Shown: positions 9,053 to 18,562, counted from the stretch's first letter. The stretch is 64,000 bases of DNA from Aquimarina sp. Aq78 (GCF_900299525.1 NZ_OMKA01000001.1:434001-498000); one strand, 5' to 3'. Made by a program: numbers and translations. The notes: generated from the sequence alone by a model not told the origin.

Positions 9053-9098
9053 GATTTTTTGTTTTATTGAGTTACTAGAATATGTTTGTTACATCTAA

Positions 9099-10862
9099 TT
9101 ATAGTGCGTATCGTATAAATAGCATAGTACTCCACCAATTCGATGGATCTTCTGTCAAGGCTCTGTTTACGGCTTCACCGGGAAATGTAACTGCCACGTG
9201 TCCTTGGATATAAATCTTACGTGACCAAAACACTTTGAAAGTTAAATTGCCCTCTACCCCATAATCTTTGGATTCTAAAAATGAGAGTGCTGGGTTTCCT
9301 CCCAAATTTGTTAAGTTGTCTGCTTTAAATAACCAAAATTGAGGTACCAGTTCAAGTTTTGGGATGGGGCGCACACGCAATTGAAACCTGTGTGCAATTA
9401 CATTTGAAATCTGCACTACTTTAAAATGATTTATTCCTTGTACCCATTGTTCTCCGTTTCCACCAGATAATAGAGGGTCCCATCGCTCAAATCGATCGGT
9501 GCTTAAGTCATCACCAGAAAAATGAGCATGCCGATAGCTTAAAGTTGGTGTCCAGGGAAGTTTAGAAAAACTCCAGCCAAACTCACCAAAGTAGCCGTAT
9601 GCGCGCATCGGAAAATTCTCATTTCTTTGCAATCCACCTTCTCCTGCAACAAAAAAACCTGAATTCCCTGCTGGTTTGGGCTGCCAACGAAAACGTGCAT
9701 CTACAACTTGTAGGCCTTCTCGACTAAGAACTTCTGTTGATGTAAAATAACCAAACTCAGACTTTGGCACATACAATAGGCTTGCTCCTACAGAGAGCCC
9801 TTTTGCAGGTTGTGCTTCTACATTAATTCCCGTGATTCTTGTTTTAGAATCTACTACTGGTAGTTCATCAGGATCGAGATAGAATAATTCTAATAATGTG
9901 TTGTTGTATTTTACACTACCACGAGCCAGCATATCTGGTGCCCAACGAGGATTAGATTGCAATGCTGCTCTTTTACTACCATTTGCAGAGGTATTTATGA
10001 TAAGAAATCCATCTCCAAGGGTAAAACGTTGTCGACCAATAGAGGCATTTACTACAAGTCTATTACCGTTTTTCCAGGTTTTTCCTGTAATTAAACCAAT
10101 ATATGCATCCTCAACACCAATATAACCTCTTGTTTTGTTTGTGAATAGCTCTTGTCCTTTAGAACCACTTACTATTGCACTAAGACCGGCATATATATGA
10201 AGATTATTATGTAATGGAGTAATTCCATAAGTTCCCAAATGAGTAAATCCTTCAACCCAATCGTCATATCCATCCCCCGAGGGTACCCTCGAGACTAATG
10301 GGTTACCATCAAGAAGTGCGTCGGGTCTACCGTACCAAGCATTCGTATTGCTATAATGAATTGCAAGGGCTTCAAGTTTTAAGCGAATAAATGTAGATCC
10401 AAAATTGTATAATTTTGGAAGGTCATTAATTTTTCCTGACGTTACAAATCCGGTTTTTGTTGATTCGCCAACCTGATCTCCTAAAGTTACATTAATAGTA
10501 AGTATAATTCCCCCGATTGACCCAAATCCTACTTCTATTTTGGTTGTAGCAATCTTAGGATCTTGACGTGATCGAGATAAAGAAAATTCGATATGATTTC
10601 TTGAAAATCTATTATCAGGAAAGGTCTTTAAATCTTGACGTATTTTGTCACGAATCCGATTATTAAGTATAGAATCATTTGATGGATTAGTAATTATGAT
10701 GTTAACTTCTTCAATTCTTTTATTATGATAAGGGTCAACATCTCCGACACCCTGCGCAATGGTGGTGCCAAATGAAAGTGTGAAAATAAAAACTGTAATT
10801 CTTAATAAATCGAATTGTTTACTAAGACAGTTTAATAGGTTTGGTTTTAAAAGAGTAGTCAT
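9099..10862 (-). CDS. Outer-membrane porin, alginate-export-like, with POTRA-like N-terminus
   Basis: 587 residues, with a signal peptide at about 20-37 after an unusually long n-region. Residues about 48-130 look like a POTRA-type domain (RIEEVNIIITN, NRIRDKIRQDLKTF, then paired strands ending VTLG). The rest is a beta-barrel with many aromatic-girdle strands and a C-terminal FIRYAL. The segment DRFERWDPLLSGGNGEQW resembles the alginate-export porin family (PF13372). Such barrels pass polysaccharides or hydrophobic molecules across the outer membrane; the combination with a POTRA-like domain is not one I can name. It is upstream of the exported SDR on the same strand, so a shared substrate pathway is possible. 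Confidence 0.62.
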   Translation of the reverse strand: MTTLLKPNLLNCLSKQFDLLRITVFIFTLSFGTTIAQGVGDVDPYHNKRIEEVNIIITNPSNDSILNNRIRDKIRQDLKTFPDNRFSRNHIEFSLSRSRQDPKIATTKIEVGFGSIGGIILTINVTLGDQVGESTKTGFVTSGKINDLPKLYNFGSTFIRLKLEALAIHYSNTNAWYGRPDALLDGNPLVSRVPSGDGYDDWVEGFTHLGTYGITPLHNNLHIYAGLSAIVSGSKGQELFTNKTRGYIGVEDAYIGLITGKTWKNGNRLVVNASIGRQRFTLGDGFLIINTSANGSKRAALQSNPRWAPDMLARGSVKYNNTLLELFYLDPDELPVVDSKTRITGINVEAQPAKGLSVGASLLYVPKSEFGYFTSTEVLSREGLQVVDARFRWQPKPAGNSGFFVAGEGGLQRNENFPMRAYGYFGEFGWSFSKLPWTPTLSYRHAHFSGDDLSTDRFERWDPLLSGGNGEQWVQGINHFKVVQISNVIAHRFQLRVRPIPKLELVPQFWLFKADNLTNLGGNPALSFLESKDYGVEGNLTFKVFWSRKIYIQGHVAVTFPGEAVNRALTEDPSNWWSTMLFIRYAL

Positions 10863-11077
10863 ATCCGAAGGTCATTGTAATATTCTATTATGTTTCTGAT
10901 AATCAATATCAAAAAAACAATCTTAATTAATACGAAATGAAATGAACCACTTATAAATATACAAAAAACAAAGCAAGTTATTATACATATAACTCTTATA
11001 AAAAACTTAATTTTCAATGTTTTACACTCGATACGTGTATGGTTTATTTCATAACCTTCGTTTATAGGTTTTAGCAT
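10859..11077 (-). CDS. Small hypothetical membrane protein
   Basis: 72 residues from the ATG at 11075-11077 (an upstream TTG would add 12 residues but crosses an inverted repeat). After about 25 polar residues come one or two hydrophobic segments (FFIRVICIITCFVFCIFISG and FVLIKIVFLILII). The stop overlaps the start of the porin gene by 4 bases (ATGA), which favours translational coupling and supports the reading frame. No family recognised. It could also be a fortuitous AT-rich frame. Confidence 0.38.
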   Translation of the reverse strand: MLKPINEGYEINHTRIECKTLKIKFFIRVICIITCFVFCIFISGSFHFVLIKIVFLILIIRNIIEYYNDLRI

Positions 11078-11084
11078 GAATTTT

Positions 11085-11131
11085 GACCAGAATCCATTTT
11101 TAGTAATATGCAAAATTGATGGATTCTGGTC
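11085..11131. repeat. 13-bp perfect inverted repeat, 21-nt loop
   Basis: GACCAGAATCCAT at 11085-11097 is perfectly reverse-complemented at 11119-11131. It lies 52 bp downstream of the minus-strand carbonic anhydrase stop and just before the next minus-strand frame. Neither side has the T tract of an intrinsic terminator, so it may be a transcript-end stem, an mRNA-stabilising stem or a protein-binding site. Confidence 0.6.
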
Positions 11132-11182
11132 TCATTCCTTACTATAATAACAAGTCCTTTTCTGTTTTTTATTTCGACCCGA

Positions 11183-12016
11183 TTATTTTGTCATTTTCAC
11201 TTCTCTTCCATTTAATGGTTGTTCATTTCTATAATTATTTAATGGCATCAGATCTCTTAAGATTTTTACTTGCCTTAAAGATATTGTAATGGGTTCTTTA
11301 AAAATAAACCAATTTACACCTTGAGTACATGGTGGTGTGGTCAATGATCCAACATAGGTATAATATCCTTTATCTTTTGGAAGGTTATAACTAAGATTAA
11401 ATGGCATCCCTATGGTTTTAGTCTCCCCATTTTTAAGAGGTAAATAACTTTCTAAAAATCTGAAAGGAGCACTGGCTTTCCCTTCTTTTGCCATTATAGC
11501 AAGAACTAAGTATTCTCCCTTAGAATTAGTATGTACCATATGTATTACAATTGGATATCTAATACCATTTATGGTATGTTCTGAAGACTCATGAAAATGA
11601 ATTTGCTTCAAATTATATTTAGTATCCTTATACATAAGATAATCTCCTTCTTCAAAATTATATTGAATTGAATGTCCGTTATTAACCACATCATGTATTT
11701 TGGTATTAGACACATAGTGAATAGCTAAAGGTTTTAAATTAGTATCAGCTATTGCATTTATACTCACAATATTTATAGGGGATTGAAATTTCCCTCCGCA
11801 ATCTGAATTCTTTTCAATTTCTGCCCAATGTTCTGGACTTGTTTCCCCTACATAACTCCAATGCTTTTTTGCATGATCTGTTGTCGAAGTGGTTTTTTCT
11901 TTAGTAATATCTAAAGAGTGTTCCTTTGTAATTTTCTCTTTTGTATTTGTACAAGAAGTTATTACAATTATTGTTGTAATTGCTGCTATATATACAGCAT
12001 TAATATAGATTTTCAT
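11183..12016 (-). CDS. Alpha-carbonic anhydrase lipoprotein
   Basis: Periplasmic zinc enzyme for CO2/bicarbonate interconversion. 277 residues; the lipobox ends at Cys22 (VITSC), followed by a charged linker. The catalytic domain spans about 52-275. Zinc ligands are His140 and His142 (QIHFH) and His159. The proton-shuttle His (His64 in human CA II) is His115 in NNGHS, and the Thr199 region is GSLTTPPC. SPINI is the family start motif. Oddly, the conserved Glu that hydrogen-bonds the third zinc ligand (Glu117 in human CA II) is Val157 here. The DUF2490 gene ends 9 bp upstream on the same strand and is very likely cotranscribed with it. Confidence 0.93.
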   Translation of the reverse strand: MKIYINAVYIAAITTIIVITSCTNTKEKITKEHSLDITKEKTTSTTDHAKKHWSYVGETSPEHWAEIEKNSDCGGKFQSPINIVSINAIADTNLKPLAIHYVSNTKIHDVVNNGHSIQYNFEEGDYLMYKDTKYNLKQIHFHESSEHTINGIRYPIVIHMVHTNSKGEYLVLAIMAKEGKASAPFRFLESYLPLKNGETKTIGMPFNLSYNLPKDKGYYTYVGSLTTPPCTQGVNWFIFKEPITISLRQVKILRDLMPLNNYRNEQPLNGREVKMTK

Positions 12017-12025
12017 TTCTTTTAT

Positions 12026-12733
12026 TTAAATATGATACTTAAGTGTTGTTTGTAAAATGTGGTTACTTCTAAAATGATCTGCTATTGGCATATAATCATT
12101 CATATAACCAAGTCCTATAGATGTGTTTTTTAATATAGGATAGGATACCCCAACATAAAACCAGTTTTGATTTAAAGATTTAGGAACAATACCCGAGTTT
12201 GTATTCAACCAAATTTCATCAAAAACAACTGCTTTTATTTCTGTATTGTCATATACTGTAAACAATGGAATTTGAAATGTAAAACGATACCTAAATCGCA
12301 TTTTATAATCTGTTTCATTAGTTTTGAAAACATTGGGAGTTACTTCTACAACCTGATCAATGAAACGTTGTTCAAATCTAAATCGATGTTTAAAATTAGT
12401 TTTTCCGGACATATGAGATAATGTTACTTGTTCCCATACATTGTTTTCATTAAAATTATATGTAAGCTTATAATTTTTAGCAAAACTATAGCCTACTGCA
12501 AAATCCAGAGTTTCATTGGATTTATAATGTATAGAAGGTCTAATTAATATTTGTTGCCAATCTTTTAAAAAACTGGTTCTTCTAAAATGTGCTTCATTTT
12601 TCACATAAACTTTATTGTTTATAGTGTAATCGACAATTATAGAATTCCAGGAACTATAACTTTTTTCTGTAGTCATGTTTTGACCAAATACTGTTATTGG
12701 AATAATAAACAGTATGATTTTTATATGTTTCAC
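12026..12733 (-). CDS. DUF2490 outer-membrane protein
   Basis: From the GTG at 12731-12733 the protein is 235 residues with a clean signal peptide (KHIKIILFIIPITVFG, then Gln). A TTG at 12761-12763 would add ten Asn-rich residues before that signal, so I prefer GTG. The mature part is the DUF2490 barrel family: WNSIIVDYTINNKVYVKNEAHFRR is its typical first strand pair (here read in two parts), followed by IRPSIHYK, WEQVTL, FKHRFRFEQRF and RFRYRF. DUF2490 proteins are small predicted outer-membrane barrels of unknown function. Its neighbour 9 bp downstream encodes the carbonic anhydrase, which suggests a common envelope role. Confidence 0.78.
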   Translation of the reverse strand: MKHIKIILFIIPITVFGQNMTTEKSYSSWNSIIVDYTINNKVYVKNEAHFRRTSFLKDWQQILIRPSIHYKSNETLDFAVGYSFAKNYKLTYNFNENNVWEQVTLSHMSGKTNFKHRFRFEQRFIDQVVEVTPNVFKTNETDYKMRFRYRFTFQIPLFTVYDNTEIKAVVFDEIWLNTNSGIVPKSLNQNWFYVGVSYPILKNTSIGLGYMNDYMPIADHFRSNHILQTTLKYHI

Positions 12734-12818
12734 AATATTATTATTATTAAAATTAAATATCAAAATCAGGGACTAACTTTTGTCAATCCCTAGCATTTAT
12801 GATTTATAAATAATAATT

Positions 12819-13193
12819 TTATGAATATACTTTTAGACAACAGTACAGGATATAGTACTTGCCTTTTACAGTAGAAAATTGATAATTCTTTTTATTAAAA
12901 TCATCATTATTTTTAGTAGTAACCTTTTTGTCTTTAAATGCACAAAAAGCACTTTTAGAGTATTCTTCTTCTTCCCTGTCTTCAAGCTCATTTATGTCTA
13001 TACTATCAATAAACGTTTGGTCTTTATACTCAAGACCTGTATCACCACTATCTACACTATGTATAGAAAAAGATTCGGCTACTAAATTGTTATAAGAAGT
13101 AGTATCTGCATTAGCTTTATTACCTAAAAAAAGTGCAGATACCAGAGTTATTAGTACTCTAAATGAATAATATTTAACAAAGGAAAGATTCAT
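12819..13193 (-). CDS. Hypothetical secreted protein, 124 residues
   Basis: An N-terminal signal peptide is clear (hydrophobic FRVLITLVSALFLG, then NKANADT with a plausible AxA-like cleavage). The mature part is acidic in the middle (DSIDINELEDREEEEYSKS), has Cys residues near positions 90 and 118-119, and ends in KYYILYCCLKVYS. No family recognised. It lies 55 bp upstream of the DUF2490 gene on the same strand and might head that unit. A box reading CAAAAGTA on the plus strand (13202-13209) could be a minus-strand -7 site. Confidence 0.5.
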   Translation of the reverse strand: MNLSFVKYYSFRVLITLVSALFLGNKANADTTSYNNLVAESFSIHSVDSGDTGLEYKDQTFIDSIDINELEDREEEEYSKSAFCAFKDKKVTTKNNDDFNKKNYQFSTVKGKYYILYCCLKVYS

Positions 13194-13304
13194 TGTACCA
13201 ACAAAAGTATCTATTTAGACTAATTGGTTATCTGTAGCGTAGTTGTTTTTAACACAAACTTTAACACCTCTTTCCTATATCATGATTTTTACAACAGGGT
13301 TCCA

Positions 13305-15038
13305 TTACATTTTTTTAATTAGTCTCAGAGTATATTCCATAACAGTGTCTACATTGTTTAGGTAATCATCTATAGATTGTGTAATAGTATAATCTGGCAT
13401 AATACCACGATCAACAGGAAGTGAAGTTGCTGTGGTTACATAGGTGTTTCTGCTCACAGCATAAATAATACCGGTATTTGGTAGTCTAAGTCTTTTTTGT
13501 CCACCTGTGCAGAATTGATTTGAGCCCAATTCTTCTCCAATCAGGGTTGCTAACTTTAAGTGTTTTACCAACGACATAAAATGCCCGGTAGTAGAACCAC
13601 CATTTCCATCAATAGTAAAATATAAATTACCATTAAATCTATTTTCAAATGGTTGAACGGGCTCTAGTTTTTCATTAAACTGAGAATTTGAAAAGTATAC
13701 AAATGGTTTTTGAGCAAGATATCTGAGCAAATAAACACCGGCATCAGATGGTCCGCCACCATTTCCTCTTACGTCAATAACTAAATTTTTAATCTTTTTT
13801 TGTTCCAGTTCTTTAAAACTAGTATCCACAAATGCTTTAAATTCTGGGAATTTACTTCCATAATAGGCAAAAGAACGTATTGTCATCATTGCAGATGTAT
13901 TATCATTTATATACTGTAAACACAACCGCTCTTTGCACAAATATTCTGGGAGTTCTTGAAAATTATTTTGGTAGTTTTTGAGTTTTTTTAATTCAACAGG
14001 CTTAGATTTTCCTTTTATAGTCACTACATAAGATTTTGGAAAACCCAGTGCATAAGGAATGATCGATGTAGAATGTGAATTAATGAAGTTCTTTTTGTAT
14101 GTTTCGATATTACCTTGTGATGAGATATGTTTATAAATTTCGTTTTTGATAGTTTCAAATTCAATTCCGTTAATTGAGGTAATTTCACTTTTAGCCGCTA
14201 CTATCTTTCTATTGATTAGTGGATCTGACACGTATAATTTATCATTAATTAATTTTACTTCTATAGGAAAGCGTAAATCTATAGGTATCATCTTTCTTTC
14301 TTGATTAAAATACCCCATTGATGTATGGCTACAACTAATGTTTGCTATAATCTCACTACAATACCAGATAAATTCACTAAAAGTTGTACGTTCTGTAATC
14401 AGGCTCTTTTTTACTTCTATTGCTTTCCAGAAATCATCTTTAGTAATGAATTTATAGGCATTAGGGTTAACTTCTGTTAATCGACGACCTAATTCGTCTA
14501 AGTCATTTTTATATTGTTTTATTGAATACACTTTATGAAACCTTGTAGAATCATATGTTGCATATTTAATTTTATTAATCCAATCTTCTGCATTTATATT
14601 TTTAGGATTAAGCTTAAGAGATTTTTCATAGTTTCGAACTGCCAATTCTTTATTACCATCGGCATGGTAAGCTTCTCCCAAACTATCATATGGATTTGAA
14701 GAATTTGGAAATTCTGCAACCAATAGTTCGAAAATCTTAATAGCATCTTTTATTTTACCCATATCTAATAATTGATAACCATAATTATTAAGCTCATTTT
14801 CATCATCAAAATTATAAGCTTCGGGATTTTCTCTTTTAAGCCTGTGATAATGCGCTATAATTTCTTCAATACTTGTGTCAGAAATAGTAGAAATCGTTTC
14901 TACAATTGATTTCTTAGACGCAGCAGTAGAATCATTATTTGTTAGAACATCTGTCTTGCTTTTCTCTTGCGAGATACAGCTTGTTAATAGGCATGTGCAT
15001 ATAAACACATTAAAAAGAACTTTGATTTGTTTTTTCAT
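13305..15038 (-). CDS. S41-family peptidase lipoprotein with TPR region
   Basis: 577 residues from the ATG at 15036-15038; a longer TTG start at 15074 would put 12 residues before the signal and is unlikely. The lipobox ends at Cys21 (LLTSC). Residues about 65-155 contain two or three tetratricopeptide-like repeats (AIKIFELLVAEFPNSSNPYD, AVRNYEKSLKLNPKN). The C-terminal half is a tail-specific-protease/S41 fold: LVIDVRGNGGGPSD (oxyanion strand), then DGNGGSTTGHFMSLVKH carrying the likely nucleophilic Ser, and GEELGSNQFCTGG. The substrate is unknown; related Bacteroidota proteins are periplasmic or surface peptidases. A divergent or upstream AraC-type membrane regulator lies 98 bp upstream on the same strand. 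Confidence 0.83.
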   Translation of the reverse strand: MKKQIKVLFNVFICTCLLTSCISQEKSKTDVLTNNDSTAASKKSIVETISTISDTSIEEIIAHYHRLKRENPEAYNFDDENELNNYGYQLLDMGKIKDAIKIFELLVAEFPNSSNPYDSLGEAYHADGNKELAVRNYEKSLKLNPKNINAEDWINKIKYATYDSTRFHKVYSIKQYKNDLDELGRRLTEVNPNAYKFITKDDFWKAIEVKKSLITERTTFSEFIWYCSEIIANISCSHTSMGYFNQERKMIPIDLRFPIEVKLINDKLYVSDPLINRKIVAAKSEITSINGIEFETIKNEIYKHISSQGNIETYKKNFINSHSTSIIPYALGFPKSYVVTIKGKSKPVELKKLKNYQNNFQELPEYLCKERLCLQYINDNTSAMMTIRSFAYYGSKFPEFKAFVDTSFKELEQKKIKNLVIDVRGNGGGPSDAGVYLLRYLAQKPFVYFSNSQFNEKLEPVQPFENRFNGNLYFTIDGNGGSTTGHFMSLVKHLKLATLIGEELGSNQFCTGGQKRLRLPNTGIIYAVSRNTYVTTATSLPVDRGIMPDYTITQSIDDYLNNVDTVMEYTLRLIKKM

Positions 15039-15136
15039 TTTGTATTGATTGATAAATTCTTTCGCAAAAAACAAAGTTTTGTTACAATTATAAGTATGAA
15101 ACTATACTGTTTTGGTTTGAATTTATAAATATGAAC

Positions 15137-16177
15137 TTAAAACTGTTCTTTATATTTTGCTGGAGTCATACCCACAAGCTTTTTAAACACTGTGTAAAAT
15201 GTTGATTTTGAATTAAATCCAGATTCGTTTCCTATTGCATCTAATGTATATTTAGTATTTGACCTAATTATTAGCTTTGCTTCTTCAATTCTATATTCAT
15301 TTACAAATGCCGGAAAGCTTTTCCCTAAATTATCATTCAGCAATTGCGAAAATTGGTGCGTGGATATATGAAGTGCTTTTGCAATGTCTGAAGATTTCAA
15401 ATTTGGATTTTTATACAACTTTTGCTCACTCATAAGAAGATGTAATTTTCCTACCAGTACTTTTGCCGTTGCGTTATCAATCTTTTTATCTGCATACTTT
15501 TTTTCATCCCCAAAAATTTGATTTTTCTGTTTCTTATTAAGAAGAAAATAAAGGAAGAAAGAATAAAACAATACTGAAAAGGTGATAGATCCTATTACAA
15601 AATAAGAGTATTTCGTAAAGAAAAATATCAACCACAGGATTAATACTGCTAAAAGTAAAAACACTAGCCATAAATTAATAGGTAGGAATTTCTCTTCTTT
15701 TTTAGATATGTCTTTCATTCTTTTAACCAAATAATATCCCGAAAGCAGAATATAACATAACCATTGAACATTTATAGAAACCAAAATATATCTTTTCCAA
15801 AATATAGGATCACTTCTGAAAGGATATATAAGATGTATACCTATTGCTATAACTATCCAAAATGCTATATGATATTTCCAATAGTTAATGCTTTTAGTAT
15901 TTAATTTAAGTATAGATAGTACATATAAAAACAAAAAAGGACCAATAAAAATAAAGGTAATGGGGCCAAATGTTGAATACGAATTTGGTGTAGTATCACT
16001 AAAAAAATAGATAAGAGACCGTAATGCACGTTCACTTAAAAATAAGAGAAAGACTCCGAATAGTATATTTGAAAAATCTTTAGGTTTTTTTATAATTATA
16101 AAATAAAGACTTACCAGGAAACTATTAAAAACCCCAAGTGCACCAAAGAAAAATAAGATTTGAGAATATAAATTCAT
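15137..16177 (-). CDS. AraC-family regulator with multi-pass membrane N-terminus
   Basis: 346 residues. Residues 1-215 hold about seven hydrophobic helices, as in the integral-membrane AraC regulators common in Bacteroidota. After a short linker, residues 235-346 form the double helix-turn-helix (DIAKALHISTHQFSQLLND; then YTLDAIGNESGFNSKSTFYTVFKKLVGMTPAKYKE in two parts). It probably senses an envelope signal and binds DNA from the membrane. It lies immediately upstream of the S41 peptidase gene, a possible target. A CAAATATA box at 16239-16246 (plus-strand reading) could be its -7 element. Confidence 0.88.
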   Translation of the reverse strand: MNLYSQILFFFGALGVFNSFLVSLYFIIIKKPKDFSNILFGVFLLFLSERALRSLIYFFSDTTPNSYSTFGPITFIFIGPFLFLYVLSILKLNTKSINYWKYHIAFWIVIAIGIHLIYPFRSDPIFWKRYILVSINVQWLCYILLSGYYLVKRMKDISKKEEKFLPINLWLVFLLLAVLILWLIFFFTKYSYFVIGSITFSVLFYSFFLYFLLNKKQKNQIFGDEKKYADKKIDNATAKVLVGKLHLLMSEQKLYKNPNLKSSDIAKALHISTHQFSQLLNDNLGKSFPAFVNEYRIEEAKLIIRSNTKYTLDAIGNESGFNSKSTFYTVFKKLVGMTPAKYKEQF

Positions 16178-16330
16178 ATTTAGACTAAAATATCAAATAC
16201 ATAAGCTTGTATAAAAATAATGCAGTAAAAATTGATTACAAATATAGAAGTATCATTTAAGTTTTTTGAGTTACTGTTTATAGGATTCGTTATGATCGAA
16301 ATTTTTATTTGTATTTCCTTTATTTGGCAC

Positions 16331-16372
16331 AAAAAAAACCGGTAAGAATATTTATTATTACCGGTTTTTTTA
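16331..16372 (-). terminator. Intrinsic terminator of oligopeptidase B gene
   Basis: Arms 16339-16345 and 16358-16364 (CCGGTAA/TTACCGG) are extended by A8 on one side and a T run on the other. On the minus strand the stem is followed by eight T residues. It starts 24 bp after the stop of the minus-strand gene at 16388. The A/T flanks make it work in either direction. Confidence 0.8.
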
Positions 16373-16387
16373 TTTATAAATCGAGTT

Positions 16388-18562
16388 TTATTCTTTTATC
16401 TTTTCCAGATCCATCATAAACGCATAGTATAAAGCGGTACGTTTATACCGTTGAAAACGCCCAGATGCTCCACCATGACCTGTTTCCATATCACAATCCA
16501 TGATCAACATATTATTATCTGTTTTTAATTCACGTAGTTTAGCAATCCATTTTGCAGGTTCCCAATATTGTACCTGGCTATCCCAATAGCCTGTTGTGAT
16601 CAATAGGTTTGGATATGCTTTTGCTTCGACATTATCATAGGGAGAATATGACTTCATGTAGTCATAATATTCTTTATTCTTAGGATTTCCCCATTCATCA
16701 AATTCAAATGTAGTTAGTGGTATAGTTTCGTCCATCATAGTAGAGACTACATCAACAAAAGGTACAGCAGCCACAACACCATTCCATAATTCTGGTTTCA
16801 TATTTAAGATAGCTCCCATCAATAGACCACCGGCACTACCTCCCATTGCATACATATGTTCTGAACTTGTAAGCCCTTCATTAACCAGAAATTCTCCACA
16901 ATCGATAAAATCAGTAAATGTATTCTTCTTTTTAAGGAGCTTACCATCTTCATACCAATGTCTTCCCATTTCTTGTCCTCCTCTAATATGCGCCATAGCA
17001 TACACAAATCCTCTGTCTAATAAGCTAAGCCTATTTGATCTAAAGCTTGGCTCAGAACTACTACCATATGAACCATAAGAATATAGTAATAAAGGTGTTT
17101 TACTACTTCTTTCAATTCCTTTTTTGTACACAATAGAAATTGGTATTTTCACACCATCTTTTGCAGTTGCATAGAGACGTTCTGATACATAATTATCTTT
17201 TGAGAAATTTGGGTCTAATACCTCTTGTTCTTTTAAGATTTTCTGCTCTTTCGAATCCATATTATAGTCAATTGTACTATTAGGAGTTGTTAAAGAGGTA
17301 TATCCATATCGTAAAATATTGGTATTAAAATCAAGATTAGTAGTTGGGTATGATAGGTAAGCAGGGTCATTAAACTCAATATAATGATCATTATCACCAT
17401 TCCATTTCATAACACGAATAGTACGTAACCCATTAACACGTTCTTGTAAAACCAAGTGTTCTTTAAAGAGTACAAAACTCTGTAGTAGAATATCTTCACG
17501 ATGTGGGATAACATCTACCCAGTTTTCTTTTGCAGTAGCAGTAATTGGCGTTTTTACCAAACGAAAATTCTTAGCATCAAGATTGGTTCTTATATAAAAA
17601 TGATCATCATAATGATCAACACCATATTCTAAATCTCTTTCTCTTGGTTGAATGATCTTCCATTCATCATTAGGAGTATTGGCATCTAGATATCGATATT
17701 CTGTCGATAAGGTCTGACTACTACCAATCATAAGGTATTTATCTGATCTGGATTTAAATATAAAACAGCTAAAAGTTTCATCTTTTTCATGAAAAACTAA
17801 CTCATCCTTAGATTGATCTGTTCCTAATACATGCTTATATATCTTATCTTGTCTAAGTGTTATAGGGTCTTTAGATGCATAAAAAACCGTTTTGTTGTCA
17901 TTTGCCCATACGGCTCCTCCTCCTGTATTTTTAAGTTCATCTGATAGCATTTCTCCTGACTCCAGGTTTTTAAAATAAACTACATAACGACGTCGGGAAA
18001 CAGTATCTACACTATAGGCCAAAAGCTCATTATCTGGACTTACAGATCGACCTCCTATAGCAAAATAAGCGTGGTCTTTTGCAAGTTCTGGCCCGTTAAG
18101 CATGATTTCTTCTTTATCACTGTCATCTAATTTCTTACGACAATATAAAGCATAATCCATGCCTTTTTCATAGCGAGTATAATATGAATAACCATTATCA
18201 TTATAAGGAACAGAAGAATCATCTTTTTTAATACGCCCTACAATTTCATCATATAATTTTTTCTGCAAACCTTCTGTATGTTTCATTGCCTCATTCTTGT
18301 AATCGTTTTCGGCATTAAGATAATCCAGTACATCTTGTGTTTGAGCATCAGGTGTTTCTGCGTTTTTTTGCTTATCGCTTAGGCGCATCCAGAAATAATT
18401 ATCGATACGTGTATCTCCATGCGCTTTTAACTCTTCTGCAATTTTTTTGGCTACAGGAGCTTCAATGGATTGATAAGGTTCTAAATCAGGTTTTTTTTCT
18501 GTATTACATGCCATAAAGAACATCGTAAAAATTAGAAGTGAATAGATGAATTTAGTTTTCAT
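16388..18562 (-). CDS. ptrB: Oligopeptidase B-like S9 peptidase lipoprotein
   Basis: 724 residues, the usual size of prolyl oligopeptidase-family enzymes. A lipobox-type signal (FFMAC) suggests export. Residues about 35-440 form the S9A/B N-terminal beta-propeller (NYFWMRLSD, NGYSYYTRYEKGMDYALYCR split over two blades). The catalytic alpha/beta hydrolase domain follows: nucleophile Ser near residue 574 in GGSAGG, Asp near 661 in GYWDSQVQ, and His near 696 in ETGHGG. Oligopeptidase B cleaves short peptides after basic residues; specificity here is inferred from family. It is a single-gene unit ending in a strong terminator. Confidence 0.9.
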   Translation of the reverse strand: MKTKFIYSLLIFTMFFMACNTEKKPDLEPYQSIEAPVAKKIAEELKAHGDTRIDNYFWMRLSDKQKNAETPDAQTQDVLDYLNAENDYKNEAMKHTEGLQKKLYDEIVGRIKKDDSSVPYNDNGYSYYTRYEKGMDYALYCRKKLDDSDKEEIMLNGPELAKDHAYFAIGGRSVSPDNELLAYSVDTVSRRRYVVYFKNLESGEMLSDELKNTGGGAVWANDNKTVFYASKDPITLRQDKIYKHVLGTDQSKDELVFHEKDETFSCFIFKSRSDKYLMIGSSQTLSTEYRYLDANTPNDEWKIIQPRERDLEYGVDHYDDHFYIRTNLDAKNFRLVKTPITATAKENWVDVIPHREDILLQSFVLFKEHLVLQERVNGLRTIRVMKWNGDNDHYIEFNDPAYLSYPTTNLDFNTNILRYGYTSLTTPNSTIDYNMDSKEQKILKEQEVLDPNFSKDNYVSERLYATAKDGVKIPISIVYKKGIERSSKTPLLLYSYGSYGSSSEPSFRSNRLSLLDRGFVYAMAHIRGGQEMGRHWYEDGKLLKKKNTFTDFIDCGEFLVNEGLTSSEHMYAMGGSAGGLLMGAILNMKPELWNGVVAAVPFVDVVSTMMDETIPLTTFEFDEWGNPKNKEYYDYMKSYSPYDNVEAKAYPNLLITTGYWDSQVQYWEPAKWIAKLRELKTDNNMLIMDCDMETGHGGASGRFQRYKRTALYYAFMMDLEKIKE

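Noticed and set aside
11078..11113. TTG-started N-terminal extension of the small membrane protein.
   Set aside because: It runs through the 13-bp inverted repeat, and an ATG at 11075-11077 gives a more normal start.
12734..12763. TTG start for the DUF2490 gene adding ten residues.
   Set aside because: The GTG at 12731-12733 directly precedes a clean signal peptide, while the extension is Asn-rich and would sit before it.
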